A DNA stretch of 64,000 nucleotides from Paenibacillus oryzisoli (GTDB lineage: Bacteria; Bacillota; Bacilli; Paenibacillales; NBRC-103111). The stretch spans positions 1-64,000 of the forward strand of contig NZ_LYPB01000054.1 of assembly GCF_001653565.1 (NCBI RefSeq), written 5' to 3'. Both the position numbers and the translations under genes were made by a program. Of the stretch, positions 16,677 to 26,969 are shown one piece after another (position 1 is the stretch's first letter; each line of letters opens with the position of its first letter). The notes under the pieces were generated by a model. That model had not been told where the DNA came from and searched no databases. It saw only the letters and a program-made list of their open reading frames with translations.

Positions 16677-17435
16677 ATGTTGGCCAAAAGAATTATCCCT
16701 TGTCTCGACGTCAAGGATGGCCGAGTAGTGAAGGGCGTAAATTTCGTAAATTTACGTGATGCCGGTGATCCCGTAGAGCTTGCGGCGATTTATGATAAGG
16801 AAGGCGCGGATGAGCTCGTGTTCCTCGATATTTCGGCTTCCGTTGAAGGGCGCGCGACGATGGTCGAGGTTGTCCGTCAAACGGCTGGCGAGATTACGAT
16901 TCCGTTCACGGTTGGCGGCGGGATTTCGAGTGTCGAGGATATGAAACGTCTTCTTCGCGCAGGCGCGGACAAAATTGGCATTAACACGGCGGCTGTGCTG
17001 AATCCTCAGCTTGTTTCCGATGGTGCACGGAAGTTTGGTTCACAGTGTATTGTTGTTGCGATTGACGCCAAGTTCAATCCCGAGTGGGGCGAGTGGGAAG
17101 TGTACACCCATGGTGGACGCAAACCGACGGGCATTAAGACGCTGGAGTGGGCGAAGCGCGTAGAAGAGTTAGGTGCAGGAGAAATCTTGCTGACAAGCAT
17201 GGATGCGGATGGAACGAAGGATGGCTTTGATTTGAAGCTGACACGGGCGGTATCCGAACTGCTGACGATTCCAGTCATTGCTTCAGGCGGCGCGGGCAAA
17301 GCCGAGCATTTCTACGATGTATTCACCGAAGGCAAGGCTGATGCGGGGCTAGCGGCAACGATTTTTCACTATAAAGAATTAACGATAGATGGGGTCAAGG
17401 CTGACCTGAAAGGTAAAGGGGTTGAAATTCGATGA
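16677..17435 (+). CDS. hisF: Imidazole glycerol phosphate synthase, cyclase subunit
   Basis: Beta/alpha-barrel cyclase subunit of 252 residues. The N-terminus [22 protein letters not shown] holds Asp11 of the HisF type (CLDV); VGGGISS and ASGGAGK are the two phosphate-binding loops; [10 protein letters not shown] carries the second catalytic Asp. These features identify HisF and not HisA. Start ATG at 16677, 7 bases after AGGAGGTG. The stop overlaps the hisI ATG as ATGA. Confidence 0.96.
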   Translation: MLAKRIIPCLDVKDGRVVKGVNFVNLRDAGDPVELAAIYDKEGADELVFLDISASVEGRATMVEVVRQTAGEITIPFTVGGGISSVEDMKRLLRAGADKIGINTAAVLNPQLVSDGARKFGSQCIVVAIDAKFNPEWGEWEVYTHGGRKPTGIKTLEWAKRVEELGAGEILLTSMDADGTKDGFDLKLTRAVSELLTIPVIASGGAGKAEHFYDVFTEGKADAGLAATIFHYKELTIDGVKADLKGKGVEIR

Positions 17436-18088
17436 CATTTTCAGTGGATCAAATTAAGTATGACGCGCAAGGACTTGTGCCTGCGATTGTGCAGGATGCA
17501 GTGAGCAAAGAGGTTCTTATGCTGGCGTACATGAACAGTGAGTCCTTGCAGCGCACGATTCAAACAGGGGACACATGGTTCTGGAGCCGTTCACGCAACG
17601 AGCTTTGGAATAAAGGGGCAACTTCTGGTCATACGCAAAAGGTAAAAGCACTTCGCTACGACTGCGATGCGGACACGTTGCTTGTTCTTGTTGAACAAGT
17701 GGGACCTGCTTGCCATAACGGCTCTTACACCTGCTTCACAGCAAATATCGCAGTGGAAGGTTCGTCAGAAGAAGCTGTGCCTGCTGCTACCGGCGGTGAC
17801 CGTTTTGCTATTTTAGCTGAACTAGAAGCTGTCATTGCTTCCCGTGATGCGGAGCGTCCTGAGGGCGCGTATACGACGTACCTTTTCGAAAAAGGGGTCG
17901 ATAAAATCCTCAAAAAAGTCGGCGAAGAAACGGCCGAAGTTATTATTGCAGCTAAAAATAAAGACAATGACGAGCTTCGTTATGAGGCGAGCGATCTTAT
18001 TTTCCACCTAATGGTGCTCCTGCGTAATAATAAATTGCCATTGGATGATATTATGAAAGAGTTAGCTAATCGGCACGTAAAGAAATAA
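17432..18088 (+). CDS. hisI: Bifunctional phosphoribosyl-AMP cyclohydrolase / phosphoribosyl-ATP pyrophosphatase
   Basis: HisIE fusion of 218 residues catalysing steps 2 and 3 of the pathway. The N-terminal HisI domain (1-~115) has [38 protein letters not shown] and CHNGSYTCF with metal ligands. The C-terminal HisE domain (~125-218) has [28 protein letters not shown] and [13 protein letters not shown]. Coupled to hisF by a 4-base overlap. Confidence 0.96.
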   Translation: MTFSVDQIKYDAQGLVPAIVQDAVSKEVLMLAYMNSESLQRTIQTGDTWFWSRSRNELWNKGATSGHTQKVKALRYDCDADTLLVLVEQVGPACHNGSYTCFTANIAVEGSSEEAVPAATGGDRFAILAELEAVIASRDAERPEGAYTTYLFEKGVDKILKKVGEETAEVIIAAKNKDNDELRYEASDLIFHLMVLLRNNKLPLDDIMKELANRHVKK

Positions 18089-18114
18089 TACAAACGACCT
18101 GGAGTGAATTCACG

Positions 18115-18921
18115 ATGTTGATTGATTATCATACACATCATGTGCGCTGCGGTCATGCCTCTGGGGAACTGGAGGAATACGTCAAACGCGGCATTGAGAT
18201 CGGGCTCACCCAGTTGGGGCTTTCTGATCATATGCCGCTTTTGCATGTAGACCCGCAGACGTATTGGCCGGAAATGGCGATGCCGATGGAGGAGCTTCCT
18301 CGATATGTAGAAGAATGCCTTCAGCTCAAAGAGAAGTATAAGGATCAGATTGATATTCGCGTCGGTCTGGAAGGCGACTATATTGAAGGCTATGAGTCGG
18401 AGATTGCAGCCATTATTAACGCTTACCCTTGGGATTATGTCATCGGATCGGTTCATTTTCTGCGTGAGTGGGATATTTCTGATTTTAGGCAGCTTGCTGG
18501 TTGGGAAGGTAAGGATATTTTTGAAGTTTATACCCAATACTACGAGGCAGTGAAGCAAGCAGCCCGAACGGGGCTGTATGACTATATCGGTCATATCGAT
18601 ATGATCAAACGGTTTGGTTACGTGCCAGAACGTGATACGTGGGAATTGGAGAAAGCTGCGTTAGATACCGTCAAAGAGTGTGGGCTAGCGATTGAATTAA
18701 ATGCTTCTGGCCTGCGTCATCCTTGCAAAGAGATGTTCCCAAGTCGTCGTATGCTTGAATACTGCCATAAGGTGGGGATTCCAGTGACACTAGGATCGGA
18801 TGCGCACCTCCCGGAACGGTTGTCGCAGTATTTGGATGAGGCTAGAGAGCTATTGAAAACGATTGGATTTAACGAAATAGCCACATTTTCTGCTCGAAAA
18901 CGACAACTTGTGACTTTTTAA
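18115..18921 (+). CDS. hisJ: Histidinol-phosphatase, PHP type
   Basis: PHP-family phosphatase of 268 residues that removes phosphate from histidinol phosphate. Metal-ligand motifs: DYHTHHVRCGHASG at residues 3-16, GLEGDYIEGY, GSVHFLREWD, GHIDMIKRFG and the C-terminal GSDAHLPE. RBS TGGAGTG. Last gene of the his operon; hisC is absent, as is common in Bacillota where it sits elsewhere. Confidence 0.94.
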   Translation: MLIDYHTHHVRCGHASGELEEYVKRGIEIGLTQLGLSDHMPLLHVDPQTYWPEMAMPMEELPRYVEECLQLKEKYKDQIDIRVGLEGDYIEGYESEIAAIINAYPWDYVIGSVHFLREWDISDFRQLAGWEGKDIFEVYTQYYEAVKQAARTGLYDYIGHIDMIKRFGYVPERDTWELEKAALDTVKECGLAIELNASGLRHPCKEMFPSRRMLEYCHKVGIPVTLGSDAHLPERLSQYLDEARELLKTIGFNEIATFSARKRQLVTF

Positions 18922-18925
18922 TTTC

Positions 18926-18944
18926 GATACGTATCATGTATAAT
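18926..18944 (+). promoter_or_regulatory. Promoter region of prs paralog
   Basis: Perfect -10 TATAAT at 18939-18944 with an upstream TG, making an extended -10; a palindrome GATACGTATC (18926-18935) lies in the spacer. No clear -35 box. Confidence 0.5.
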
Positions 18945-18995
18945 AAGTAGGACCATATAATCTATTTAATGAACCTTCGGAGGTAACCATTAACC

Positions 18996-19946
18996 ATGCA
19001 TAGCGACAATGTTAAAATTTTTTCCGGATCTTCGAATCCGAAGCTTGCGGAAAGTATTTGTAAAGAGCTCGGCCAGCCGCTAGGACAAATTAAATTATCG
19101 CGTTTCAAAAGCGGAGAAATTTATTGCCTTTACGAAGAAACGATTCGTAACTGTGACGTATTTCTGGTACAAACCTTCTCCCATCCGATTAATGAGCATA
19201 TGATGGAGCTTCTGGTCATGATGGATGCGGCGAAAAGAGCATCTGCAAAAACGATCAACCTTGTCATCCCTTACTATGGTTACTCCCGTCAAGAACGCAA
19301 AGCAGCTCCACGTGAGCCGATCTCAGCTAAATTAGTCGCTGACTTGTTCGCTTCAGCTGGGGCAACTCGTGTTGTTACGATTGACCTTCATGCGCCAGCG
19401 ATTCAAGGCTTCTTCAATATCCCGGTGGATCACTTAACAGCGCTTGATCTGATCAGTGATAACATCAAAAGAAAGAATTTGCCGAATCCAGTTATCGTAT
19501 CTCCAGATGCAGGACGTGCAACAACAGCTGAGAAAATGGCTAACATTCTCGATGCGCCATTCGCGATGATGATCAAGAAGCGCCCTGAGCACAACGAATC
19601 CGTGATTACACACGTTATTGGGGATGTTGCAGGACGCACACCGATCATTATCGAGGATCTAATTGATACAGGTACAACCATCGTTAACGTGGTGGAAAGT
19701 CTCAAAGAACGCGGCGCGCTTGATGTCTACATCTGTGCCACACACCCTGTGTTCTCTGGCCCAGCGCTGCAACGTCTGGATCACCCTAGCATTAAAGAAG
19801 TTATCATTACAGATTCCATCGCAATTCCAGAGGGGCATTCAGATAAGTTTAATGTGCTTTCCGTAGCACCTTTACTGTCGGATGCGGTTCGCATTATTAC
19901 TGACGGCGGTTCCCTGTCCTCCCTATTCAAATACGGCGGCGTATAG
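18996..19946 (+). CDS. prs: Ribose-phosphate pyrophosphokinase (divergent class I paralog)
   Basis: PRPP synthetase of 316 residues, making PRPP from ribose-5-phosphate and ATP. Conserved: MELLVMMDAAKRASAKTINLVIPYYGYSRQ, ATP-site DLHAPAIQGFF, and the flexible-loop KKRPEHNE. It differs from the housekeeping enzyme in places that matter: FKSGEIYC for the usual F-S/K-D-G-E, PDAGRATTAEK for PDHGGVTRARK, and the ribose-phosphate loop EDLIDTGTT for DDIIDTAGT. The main prs usually sits beside glmU, so this is likely a second copy. PRPP is the HisG co-substrate, so its place after the his operon may be functional. Confidence 0.88.
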   Translation: MHSDNVKIFSGSSNPKLAESICKELGQPLGQIKLSRFKSGEIYCLYEETIRNCDVFLVQTFSHPINEHMMELLVMMDAAKRASAKTINLVIPYYGYSRQERKAAPREPISAKLVADLFASAGATRVVTIDLHAPAIQGFFNIPVDHLTALDLISDNIKRKNLPNPVIVSPDAGRATTAEKMANILDAPFAMMIKKRPEHNESVITHVIGDVAGRTPIIIEDLIDTGTTIVNVVESLKERGALDVYICATHPVFSGPALQRLDHPSIKEVIITDSIAIPEGHSDKFNVLSVAPLLSDAVRIITDGGSLSSLFKYGGV

Positions 19947-19974
19947 GCCCATATCTTACCTTCGGATATTGTTT

Positions 19975-20002
19975 TTGGCTTCTAAGAGATCTATGGTATA
20001 AT
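19975..20002 (+). promoter_or_regulatory. Promoter of TPR protein gene
   Basis: TTGGCT (19975-19980), 16-bp spacer, TATAAT (19997-20002), 35 bp before the ATG. Confidence 0.6.
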
Positions 20003-20036
20003 TTGAGTGTAATCAAATTGCCGGAGGTGTCTTGCT

Positions 20037-21773
20037 ATGGAAAAGAAAAAGCGCATATCCGAAGCGCCAAAACCAAAAGTTATCTCAATTAACATGGATG
20101 CCGCGTTCTTTTTCGAGAGAGCGGTTCAATCTTTGGATCGGTTTCATTATGATAAGGCATTGAAATATTTCCGGCGGGCTGCAGAGTATGAGCAGGATAA
20201 TCCTGTGAATCACTGCAATCTCGCAGGAGTTCTCTCCGAAGTGGGCAATTATGACGAGTCGAACCAAATTTTGCAGCATATCCTTGAAACCATCGATCCC
20301 GAGATGACAGAATGTCACTTTTATATGGCGAACAACTATGCCAACATGGAAAACTTCGAGCAAGCGGAACAGGCATTGGTTCGGTATTTGGAGAATGACC
20401 CGACAGGGCAATTCATGGACGAATCCGAAGAAATGATGGAAATGCTTAGCTACGAGCTTGATCGTCCCGCCCCTCTCACTAGCATCAAGAGTCGAGAAGG
20501 GCTGTTCGAGCATGATAAGGCCCGTGCGTTGCTTGAGGAAGGGAAGTTCGCAGAGGCCGTAAGGCAGTTGGAGAATCTGGTGAAGAAGCAGCCTGACTTT
20601 ACAGCCGCTCGTAATAATTTGGCATTGGCTTATTATTATATGGGCCAATTCGAGAAGGCGATGGAAACGATCCGCGAGGTGCTGGTTATTGATCCTGGTA
20701 ATCTACATGCACTCTGCAATATGGCGATATTCCATCAACATTTTGGCAACAAAAAGGAACTGGCAGAGCTGACTGCATTGTTAGGCAAGACGTTTCCGTT
20801 CCAGCAAGAACATGTGTTCAAGCTGGCAACGACGATGGGCATTCTTGCTCAGCATGAGAAAGCTTACCATCTATTCAAGCGTCTATTGAAGGCGGGAGAT
20901 GGGGGCACTGATCCTTGTCTGTACCATTATGCAGCTGTAGCAGCCTGCCATATTGGACGTTTCGCTGAAGCCTACCGCTTGTGGAAGCAGGTTCAGAAGT
21001 TAGATCCAGGTGCTGAAATTTCCAAGTTCTACTTAGAGCAATTGCGAATGAGAGAGAAGTCGGTGCTCCCACTGACTTGGAGTTATCACTATCATCTGCC
21101 GTTCGAGGAACAGTTCCGTGCGCTTGAGAGATCTACGCAGGGCATTCCTGATCAACTGAAGAAAGACCCGCTTGTGCGGTCATCCTTCTTCTGGGCTTTG
21201 CGACATGGCGATGTAGAAACGAAACTTCAAGTTATTCAAGCCTTTGGCTTGATTGCCGACAACGAAGTGAGAGACGCGCTTCAGGATTTCATTCTGGATC
21301 ACAAAGAGGATGATTACTTGAAGAAGGTGGCCATTTTCGTTCTGCGCAGTATGGGCATCCGGGAGTCACTTCCTGCTTATCTCGAAAATAAAAACATCAT
21401 GGTAGAAGCTTCTCCGTATTCGCCTCAACTTCCCGTATGGGATGCATCATGGCAGCGAGTGATGGAAACAGCGCTATCGCATATGCACAAACGTTACGAT
21501 ATGGTTCAACAGTATGACTTAGAAATTCTGTGGGTTGAATTTCTGACGAAGGTGTACCCGAACGTGCCTAAGATTCACAAGTCAGCAGGCTGGGCAGCGG
21601 CGTTGGAATATTTGATTGCCAAAATGCATCGACGTACGATTTCCTATCAGGAAGTAGCTTCGCGTTATGGCGTGACGGTATCCACGGTCAGTCGGCATGT
21701 GAAGCACATCGACGATACGTGTGGCTTACGTGAGAAAATGGATGCGATTTTCAATAAATTTACGAGTCTTTGA
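20037..21773 (+). CDS. TPR-repeat protein with C-terminal HTH (YvcD-like position)
   Basis: 578-residue cytoplasmic protein. Tetratricopeptide repeats run from about residue 12 to 330 (for example YDKALKYFRRAAEYEQDNPVN and ARNNLALAYYYMGQFEKAME). A helical middle follows, and the last ~60 residues (MHRRTISYQEVASRYGVTVSTVSRHVKHID) form a helix-turn-helix like that of sigma-region or ArsR-type binders. B. subtilis has the TPR protein YvcD at this spot before trxB. Function unknown; a protein-interaction scaffold with possible DNA binding is the safest reading. RBS GGAGGTG. Confidence 0.75.
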   Translation: MEKKKRISEAPKPKVISINMDAAFFFERAVQSLDRFHYDKALKYFRRAAEYEQDNPVNHCNLAGVLSEVGNYDESNQILQHILETIDPEMTECHFYMANNYANMENFEQAEQALVRYLENDPTGQFMDESEEMMEMLSYELDRPAPLTSIKSREGLFEHDKARALLEEGKFAEAVRQLENLVKKQPDFTAARNNLALAYYYMGQFEKAMETIREVLVIDPGNLHALCNMAIFHQHFGNKKELAELTALLGKTFPFQQEHVFKLATTMGILAQHEKAYHLFKRLLKAGDGGTDPCLYHYAAVAACHIGRFAEAYRLWKQVQKLDPGAEISKFYLEQLRMREKSVLPLTWSYHYHLPFEEQFRALERSTQGIPDQLKKDPLVRSSFFWALRHGDVETKLQVIQAFGLIADNEVRDALQDFILDHKEDDYLKKVAIFVLRSMGIRESLPAYLENKNIMVEASPYSPQLPVWDASWQRVMETALSHMHKRYDMVQQYDLEILWVEFLTKVYPNVPKIHKSAGWAAALEYLIAKMHRRTISYQEVASRYGVTVSTVSRHVKHIDDTCGLREKMDAIFNKFTSL

Positions 21774-21774
21774 T

Positions 21775-21811
21775 AGCCGAGCTTGATGCATCATGAAAGC
21801 CTCGGCTTTCA
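21775..21811 (+). terminator. Probable terminator after TPR protein gene
   Basis: AGCCGAG...CTCGGCT pair with an alternative tighter stem GAAAGCC-TC-GGCTTTC. T-run is weak. Confidence 0.5.
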
Positions 21812-21922
21812 TACATATATATAAACGGATTGTTCGTGCCGTAAACGGCAGATGAGCAATCACTGATTGTCACGCTAATTAAAGAGAGCTTTCCCAAGGA
21901 AAGCACCTAGGAGGGAAATCAT

Positions 21923-22870
21923 ATGTATAAATCAGTCGTAGTAGGAACAGGGCCATCCGGTCTAACAGCAGCTATTTACTTGGCGCGTGCGAATCTAAGC
22001 CCACTTGTCATTGAAGGACCAGAACCAGGCGGACAGTTGACAACAACTACCGAAGTAGAAAACTTCCCAGGATTTCCTGAAGGGATTATGGGACCGGAAT
22101 TAATGGAGAACATGCGCAAGCAGGCTGAACGCTTTGGTGCTGAATTCAAAACAGGTTGGGTTAATTCCGTTGAATTAACGAACCGTCCATTTAAACTGCA
22201 AGTAGAAGGCCTAGGCGAAATCGAAACAGAAACGCTGATTATCTCAACAGGTGCATCTGCTAGATTGCTTGGCATCTCCAATGAGAGAGAAAACATCGGA
22301 CGCGGTGTAAGTACATGTGCAACATGTGATGGATTCTTCTTCCGCGGCAAAAAGATTATCGTCGTTGGCGGCGGTGACTCCGCGATGGAAGAAGCAAACT
22401 TCTTGACTCGTTTCGCGTCGGAAGTGCGTTTGGTTCATCGTCGTGATGAACTTCGTGCATCCAAAATTATGCAAGACCGTGCTCGCGGAAACGAGAAGGT
22501 GAAGTGGTCACTGAATAACACGCCATTAGAAGTTGTGGCGGGAGATAAAGGTGTTACTGGCCTTAAAGTGAAAAACAACCAAACAGGTGAAGATGAAATC
22601 CTTGAAACAGACGGTATTTTCGTAGCGATCGGTCATACACCGAATACGAAATTCCTCGGTGGACAAATCGACACGGATGAGCATGGCTACATCGTCGTGA
22701 AGCCAGGAACAACAGAAACGAATATCCCAGGCGTATTCGCTTGTGGTGATGTGCAAGATACGAAGTATCGCCAGGCTATTACAGCTGCTGGAAGCGGTTG
22801 TGCGGCGGCGTTGGAAGCTGAGAAGTTCCTTGAAGGCAACAGCGTGCATGACTGGAGTATTTCCCTGTAA
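21923..22870 (+). CDS. trxB: Thioredoxin reductase
   Basis: FAD/NADPH enzyme that reduces thioredoxin, 315 residues. N-terminal FAD motif GTGPSGLTAAIYLARA, redox-active CATCDG at about residues 134-139, NADPH motif GGGDSAMEEA, and the C-terminal FACGDVQDTKYRQ FAD segment. RBS GGAGGG. In B. subtilis trxB also sits between yvcD and the yvcI-J-K-L genes. Confidence 0.97.
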   Translation: MYKSVVVGTGPSGLTAAIYLARANLSPLVIEGPEPGGQLTTTTEVENFPGFPEGIMGPELMENMRKQAERFGAEFKTGWVNSVELTNRPFKLQVEGLGEIETETLIISTGASARLLGISNERENIGRGVSTCATCDGFFFRGKKIIVVGGGDSAMEEANFLTRFASEVRLVHRRDELRASKIMQDRARGNEKVKWSLNNTPLEVVAGDKGVTGLKVKNNQTGEDEILETDGIFVAIGHTPNTKFLGGQIDTDEHGYIVVKPGTTETNIPGVFACGDVQDTKYRQAITAAGSGCAAALEAEKFLEGNSVHDWSISL

Positions 22871-22889
22871 GTCGTTATGGCAATAAGTT

Positions 22890-22920
22890 AACGTGGAGGG
22901 CTCATCTCTCCACGTTTTCT
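22890..22920 (+). terminator. Terminator of trxB
   Basis: AACGTGGAG-N9-CTCCACGTT perfect stem followed by TTCTCTTTT. Confidence 0.8.
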
Positions 22921-23100
22921 CTTTTGACAGGGTGTGGTTGAATCTTGACCTCCCGGCAGTGTTGTCTTATAGTGGGAACAGGTGTATAAGTAAGCCTCAC
23001 AAAGTGGAGAGTTGCCTTCGACGCATATTCCAATTACTTTGCGGGGACCCCAGACATTTTTTATTGAAAATTTTATGATTATTCATGAGGTGACCTTGTA

Positions 23101-24048
23101 ATGTCCAGTCAAATTTATATCGGTGTAGATCTAGGTGGCACGAATATTAAAGTGGGTATTTGTGATGAGCAAGGAAAGCTTCTGAAGACGTTAGAAGGGC
23201 CTACTTCACCTGAACTTGGTGCTGAGTCGGTTCTTGAGCGTATTGCGCAATATGTACGTCAAGTTGTAGAAGAGTCCGACTATTCGTGGGAGCAAGTTGC
23301 TGGAATTGGCGCGGGGTTAGCTGGATTTATGGATATTCCAGAAGGCTTCGTGAAATTCTCACCGAACTTGCAATGGCATAATGTACCGGCCAAGAAGACG
23401 CTCGAAGCACTTCTCGGTAAACAAGTCAAAATTGATAATGATGCGAATGTAGCTGCGCTTGGTGAAGCTTGGTCCGGAGCGGGAGCGGGTATTCCGAACG
23501 TTGTATGTTATACGCTTGGAACAGGTGTTGGCGGCGGTATCATTATTAACGGTAAAATTTATCAAGGGTCTGCTGGTATGGCTGGCGAACTTGGTCATAT
23601 GTCTATCGTCCCTGACATTGAAGCGATTCAGTGTGGTTGTGGTCAAATGGGCTGTCTTGAAACCGTTTCTTCGGCAACGGGTATCGTGCGTATGGCGAAG
23701 GAAGCAGTGGAACGCGGAGAGCGTACATCACTGGCTCTTCACGAGAAGATTGAAGCTAAGCATGTGTTCGATGATGCCAAAAGCGGAGATGAAGTAGCTT
23801 TGCGCATTGTGAATCGTGCCGCGTATTACATCGGACGTTCCATGGCAGCCCTGGCTGTTGTCATTAATCCGAAGCGTTTTATTATTGGCGGTGGTGTTTC
23901 GAAGGCAGGGGAAATTCTATTCCAACCGATTCGTGACACATTCATCAAATTTACACCAGAAGCGGCAGCTGAGGGTGTTGAGATTGTTGCTGCTACACTT
24001 GGTAATGATGCGGGTGTTGTAGGTGCGGCAGGATTGAATTTACGATAG
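23101..24048 (+). CDS. glcK: ROK-family glucokinase
   Basis: Glucose kinase of the ROK family, 315 residues, making glucose-6-phosphate. ATP motif GVDLGGTNIKVG at residues 8-19, catalytic DNDANVAALGEAW, GTGVGGGI, GELGHM, and the zinc-binding CGCGQMGCLE. RBS GAGGTGA. It takes the place of the Nudix gene yvcI of B. subtilis, putting sugar entry into glycolysis beside rapZ, yvcK and the HPr paralog. Confidence 0.92.
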   Translation: MSSQIYIGVDLGGTNIKVGICDEQGKLLKTLEGPTSPELGAESVLERIAQYVRQVVEESDYSWEQVAGIGAGLAGFMDIPEGFVKFSPNLQWHNVPAKKTLEALLGKQVKIDNDANVAALGEAWSGAGAGIPNVVCYTLGTGVGGGIIINGKIYQGSAGMAGELGHMSIVPDIEAIQCGCGQMGCLETVSSATGIVRMAKEAVERGERTSLALHEKIEAKHVFDDAKSGDEVALRIVNRAAYYIGRSMAALAVVINPKRFIIGGGVSKAGEILFQPIRDTFIKFTPEAAAEGVEIVAATLGNDAGVVGAAGLNLR

Positions 24049-24127
24049 AAGGTTAGACCGGGTTCGTAGAACTGGATGAGATAAGCTGATCTGATCTGCG
24101 AGAGCTCCCCAAAGGAAGGTGTCAGGC

Positions 24128-25015
24128 ATGGAAGAGAACCACCCTTTAGCGAAACTGGTCATTATTACAGGGATGTCGGGTGCAGGTAAGACAATTGCTG
24201 TTCAAAGTATGGAGGATCTAGGATTCTTCTGCGTGGATAACTTACCTCCCGTCCTGATTCCGAAGTTTGCTGAATTAATCGTGCAATCGATGGGTAAAAT
24301 CGGTAAAGTCGCCTTGGTTATTGATTTGCGCGGACGTGAGTTTTTCACTGCGCTCCAAGAGTCTTTACGTTATATCCAAGAAAATTACACCCTTAGCTAT
24401 GAAATTTTATTCTTAGATGCAACGGATGGGACGCTTGTTCAGCGGTACAAAGAGAGCCGTCGCCGCCATCCGTTGGCTCCAGACGGTGCGCCGCTTGAGG
24501 GTATTGGTCTTGAACGTAAGTTGCTAGAAGAACTCAAGGGTCTGGCAACACAGGTGATTGACACTAGCAGCCTGAAACCCGTGCAATTGAAGGAAAGAAT
24601 TATTTCTCGGTTCACCAATCTAGAAGCTAACCGCATATCTATAAATGTAATCTCTTTCGGGTTTAAGTATGGTGTCCCAATTGACGCCGATCTTATCTTC
24701 GATGTGCGCTTCTTGCCTAATCCTCACTATGTGGAGCAGCTTCGTCCGCAAACGGGTCAGGACCCCGATGTGTATGACTATGTGATGAAGTGGTCAGAGA
24801 CGCAAGAATTCCTGACAAAGCTGCTGGATATGCTCAATTTCTTGATGCCTCAGTACAAGAAAGAAGGCAAGAGCCAAGTTGTTGTTGGTATTGGTTGCAC
24901 AGGGGGTAAACATCGTTCGGTTGCCATTACGGAATATCTAGGTAAAGTCATGGGGAACAGTGAGACGGAGACCGTGCGTCTAAGTCATCGAGATTCCGAG
25001 CGGGACCGTTTATAG
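24128..25015 (+). CDS. rapZ: RNase adapter RapZ / YvcJ nucleotide-binding protein
   Basis: P-loop protein of 295 residues. Walker A GMSGAGKT, then [45 protein letters not shown] and the C-terminal [10 protein letters not shown], all hallmarks of the RapZ/YvcJ family that binds nucleotides and, in enterics, controls amino-sugar synthesis through small RNAs. Start ATG at 24128, behind AAAGGAAGG; a GTG at 24119 lies inside the RBS. Followed by yvcK and whiA as in nearly all Gram-positives. Confidence 0.94.
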   Translation: MEENHPLAKLVIITGMSGAGKTIAVQSMEDLGFFCVDNLPPVLIPKFAELIVQSMGKIGKVALVIDLRGREFFTALQESLRYIQENYTLSYEILFLDATDGTLVQRYKESRRRHPLAPDGAPLEGIGLERKLLEELKGLATQVIDTSSLKPVQLKERIISRFTNLEANRISINVISFGFKYGVPIDADLIFDVRFLPNPHYVEQLRPQTGQDPDVYDYVMKWSETQEFLTKLLDMLNFLMPQYKKEGKSQVVVGIGCTGGKHRSVAITEYLGKVMGNSETETVRLSHRDSERDRL

Positions 25016-25046
25016 ACGGCTATGTCAGTAAGAGGGTGAAAGAAGT

Positions 25047-26030
25047 ATGGAGCTTGGTCAATTACAACGTAAGCCCAGAATAGTCGTTATTGGCGGTGGA
25101 ACAGGGCTCTCTGTAATGCTAAGAGGACTGAAGGAAAAACCGGTTGATATTACTGCTATCGTAACCGTTGCAGACGATGGAGGAAGCTCTGGCATTCTAC
25201 GAAGTGAATTGCAGATGCCGCCACCGGGTGACATTCGAAATGTGCTAACATCTTTAGCAGACGTTGAACCGTTGTTGTCATTGATGCTTCAGTATCGATT
25301 TCAGAACGGTACAGGTTTAGCCGGACACAGTCTGGGAAATCTAATACTAGCGGCATTGACAGATATTACAGGTGACTTTGTTACTGCCGTGCAAGAAATG
25401 AATCGTGTATTTGCTGTTCGCGGGAGGGTGCTCCCGGCTTCGAATCAAGCGATCGTATTAAAAGCCATTATGGAGGACGGGACTTTAGTTGTTGGTGAGT
25501 CCAAAATTCCGAAGGCCGATGGGCGGATCAAGAAAGTATTCATTGAACCGGCAGGGGTAACACCACTGACAGAAGCTATTCAGGCGATACGCGAAGCAGA
25601 TGCCATCTTGTGCGGTCCTGGCAGTTTATATACAAGTTTGCTGCCGAATTTGCTCGTTCCAGGGATTGTTGAAGAAATCGTGGCATCGAATGCAGTGAAA
25701 TTGTTCATTTGTAATGTCATGACACAGCCGGGCGAAACCGATGATTACTCAGTCAGCGATCATCTGGATGCAATTTATGATCACTTAGGTCAGCATTTGT
25801 TTGATTATGTGATCGTGAATAATGGTGAGATTCCACCGCAGGTGCAAGCCAAATATGCGGAAAAAGGTTCCAAAGCGGTTCATTTAGACCTGGATGAAGT
25901 GACGAAAAGAGGATATCGCGTAATTGCAGATCGACTGGTCTTATTCCGTACCTATCTTCGTCATGATGCAGAGAAATTGAGTGACCATATCTATCAGCTC
26001 GTCGAAAGCTGGCTGTTAAGGAAGAAGTGA
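25047..26030 (+). CDS. yvcK: Gluconeogenesis factor YvcK (UPF0052/CofD-like)
   Basis: CofD-like NAD/UDP-sugar-binding protein of 327 residues. [15 protein letters not shown] at the N-terminus, [35 protein letters not shown] and [15 protein letters not shown] are all conserved. In B. subtilis YvcK is needed for growth on gluconeogenic carbon and for cell-shape control, and binds UDP-GlcNAc. Stop overlaps the GTG start of whiA. Confidence 0.94.
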   Translation: MELGQLQRKPRIVVIGGGTGLSVMLRGLKEKPVDITAIVTVADDGGSSGILRSELQMPPPGDIRNVLTSLADVEPLLSLMLQYRFQNGTGLAGHSLGNLILAALTDITGDFVTAVQEMNRVFAVRGRVLPASNQAIVLKAIMEDGTLVVGESKIPKADGRIKKVFIEPAGVTPLTEAIQAIREADAILCGPGSLYTSLLPNLLVPGIVEEIVASNAVKLFICNVMTQPGETDDYSVSDHLDAIYDHLGQHLFDYVIVNNGEIPPQVQAKYAEKGSKAVHLDLDEVTKRGYRVIADRLVLFRTYLRHDAEKLSDHIYQLVESWLLRKK

Positions 26031-26968
26031 GTCCCTTGTCCTTTGCGGCAACAACCAAAAAAGAGTTAACGTTAATTAATGATTCGGAGTCATGCTGTGA
26101 AAAAGCGGAGCTGTCCGCACTCATTCGGATGAATGGTGCGGTTCAGTTAACGAATCAGCGTGTCGTGCTGGATGTCTCCACGGAGAATGCAGCGATTGCC
26201 CGGCGAATTTACTCGCTGATCAAGAAGACGTATAATACACACACGGAGTTGCTCGTGCGTAAGAAAATGCGTCTAAAGAAGAATAATGTGTATATTGTTA
26301 GGGTCCCCGGTCAAGTACAAGAGCTACTCAGTGATTTGAAGATTGTCTCTGAGGGGTTTATTTTTACGACAGGTATTAACAAGGACATTATTCGCGGCAA
26401 TTGCTGCAAGCGTGCTTATCTTCGAGGAGCTTTCATGGCTGGCGGTTCTGTCAATAATCCCGAAGGATCTTCGTATCATTTGGAAATCGCTTCGATTTAT
26501 GAAGAACACTGTAAAGCTTTGACCCAGCTTGCGAACAAGTTTGACTTGAACGCCCGTTTCATTGAACGTAAGAAAGGGTTCGTGCTGTATATCAAGGAAG
26601 GCGAGAAAATTATTGAGTTTCTCAATATCATTGGAGCTCATCAGGCGCTATTGCGCTTCGAGGATGTTCGGATTATGAAGGATATGAGGAATTCCGTTAA
26701 TCGCATCGTGAACTGTGAAACGGCGAACTTGAACAAAACGATCGGGGCAGCCGTCAGGCAAATCGAAAATATTCGATTGTTGCAGCGGGAGATCGGTCTA
26801 GATAGCTTACCTGATAAGTTAAGAGAGGTTGCGGAGATCAGACTCGCGCACCCCGACTTGAATTTGAAGGAAGTTGGCGACATGCTTTCGGGCAGTGTTA
26901 GCAAGTCAGGTGTGAATCATCGTCTGCGGAAAATAGACGAATTAGCCGAAAAACACCGAAATTCGTAG
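26027..26968 (+). CDS. whiA: DNA-binding protein WhiA
   Basis: 313-residue WhiA: LAGLIDADG-like homing-endonuclease fold N-terminal ([41 protein letters not shown]) joined to a C-terminal helix-turn-helix ([39 protein letters not shown] in pieces). In Bacillus it affects division and chromosome segregation; in Streptomyces, sporulation. Start given as GTG 26027 (4-base overlap with yvcK); TTG at 26036 would match the usual MSFA start equally well. Confidence 0.94.
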   Translation: MSPLSFAATTKKELTLINDSESCCEKAELSALIRMNGAVQLTNQRVVLDVSTENAAIARRIYSLIKKTYNTHTELLVRKKMRLKKNNVYIVRVPGQVQELLSDLKIVSEGFIFTTGINKDIIRGNCCKRAYLRGAFMAGGSVNNPEGSSYHLEIASIYEEHCKALTQLANKFDLNARFIERKKGFVLYIKEGEKIIEFLNIIGAHQALLRFEDVRIMKDMRNSVNRIVNCETANLNKTIGAAVRQIENIRLLQREIGLDSLPDKLREVAEIRLAHPDLNLKEVGDMLSGSVSKSGVNHRLRKIDELAEKHRNS

Positions 26969-26969
26969 G

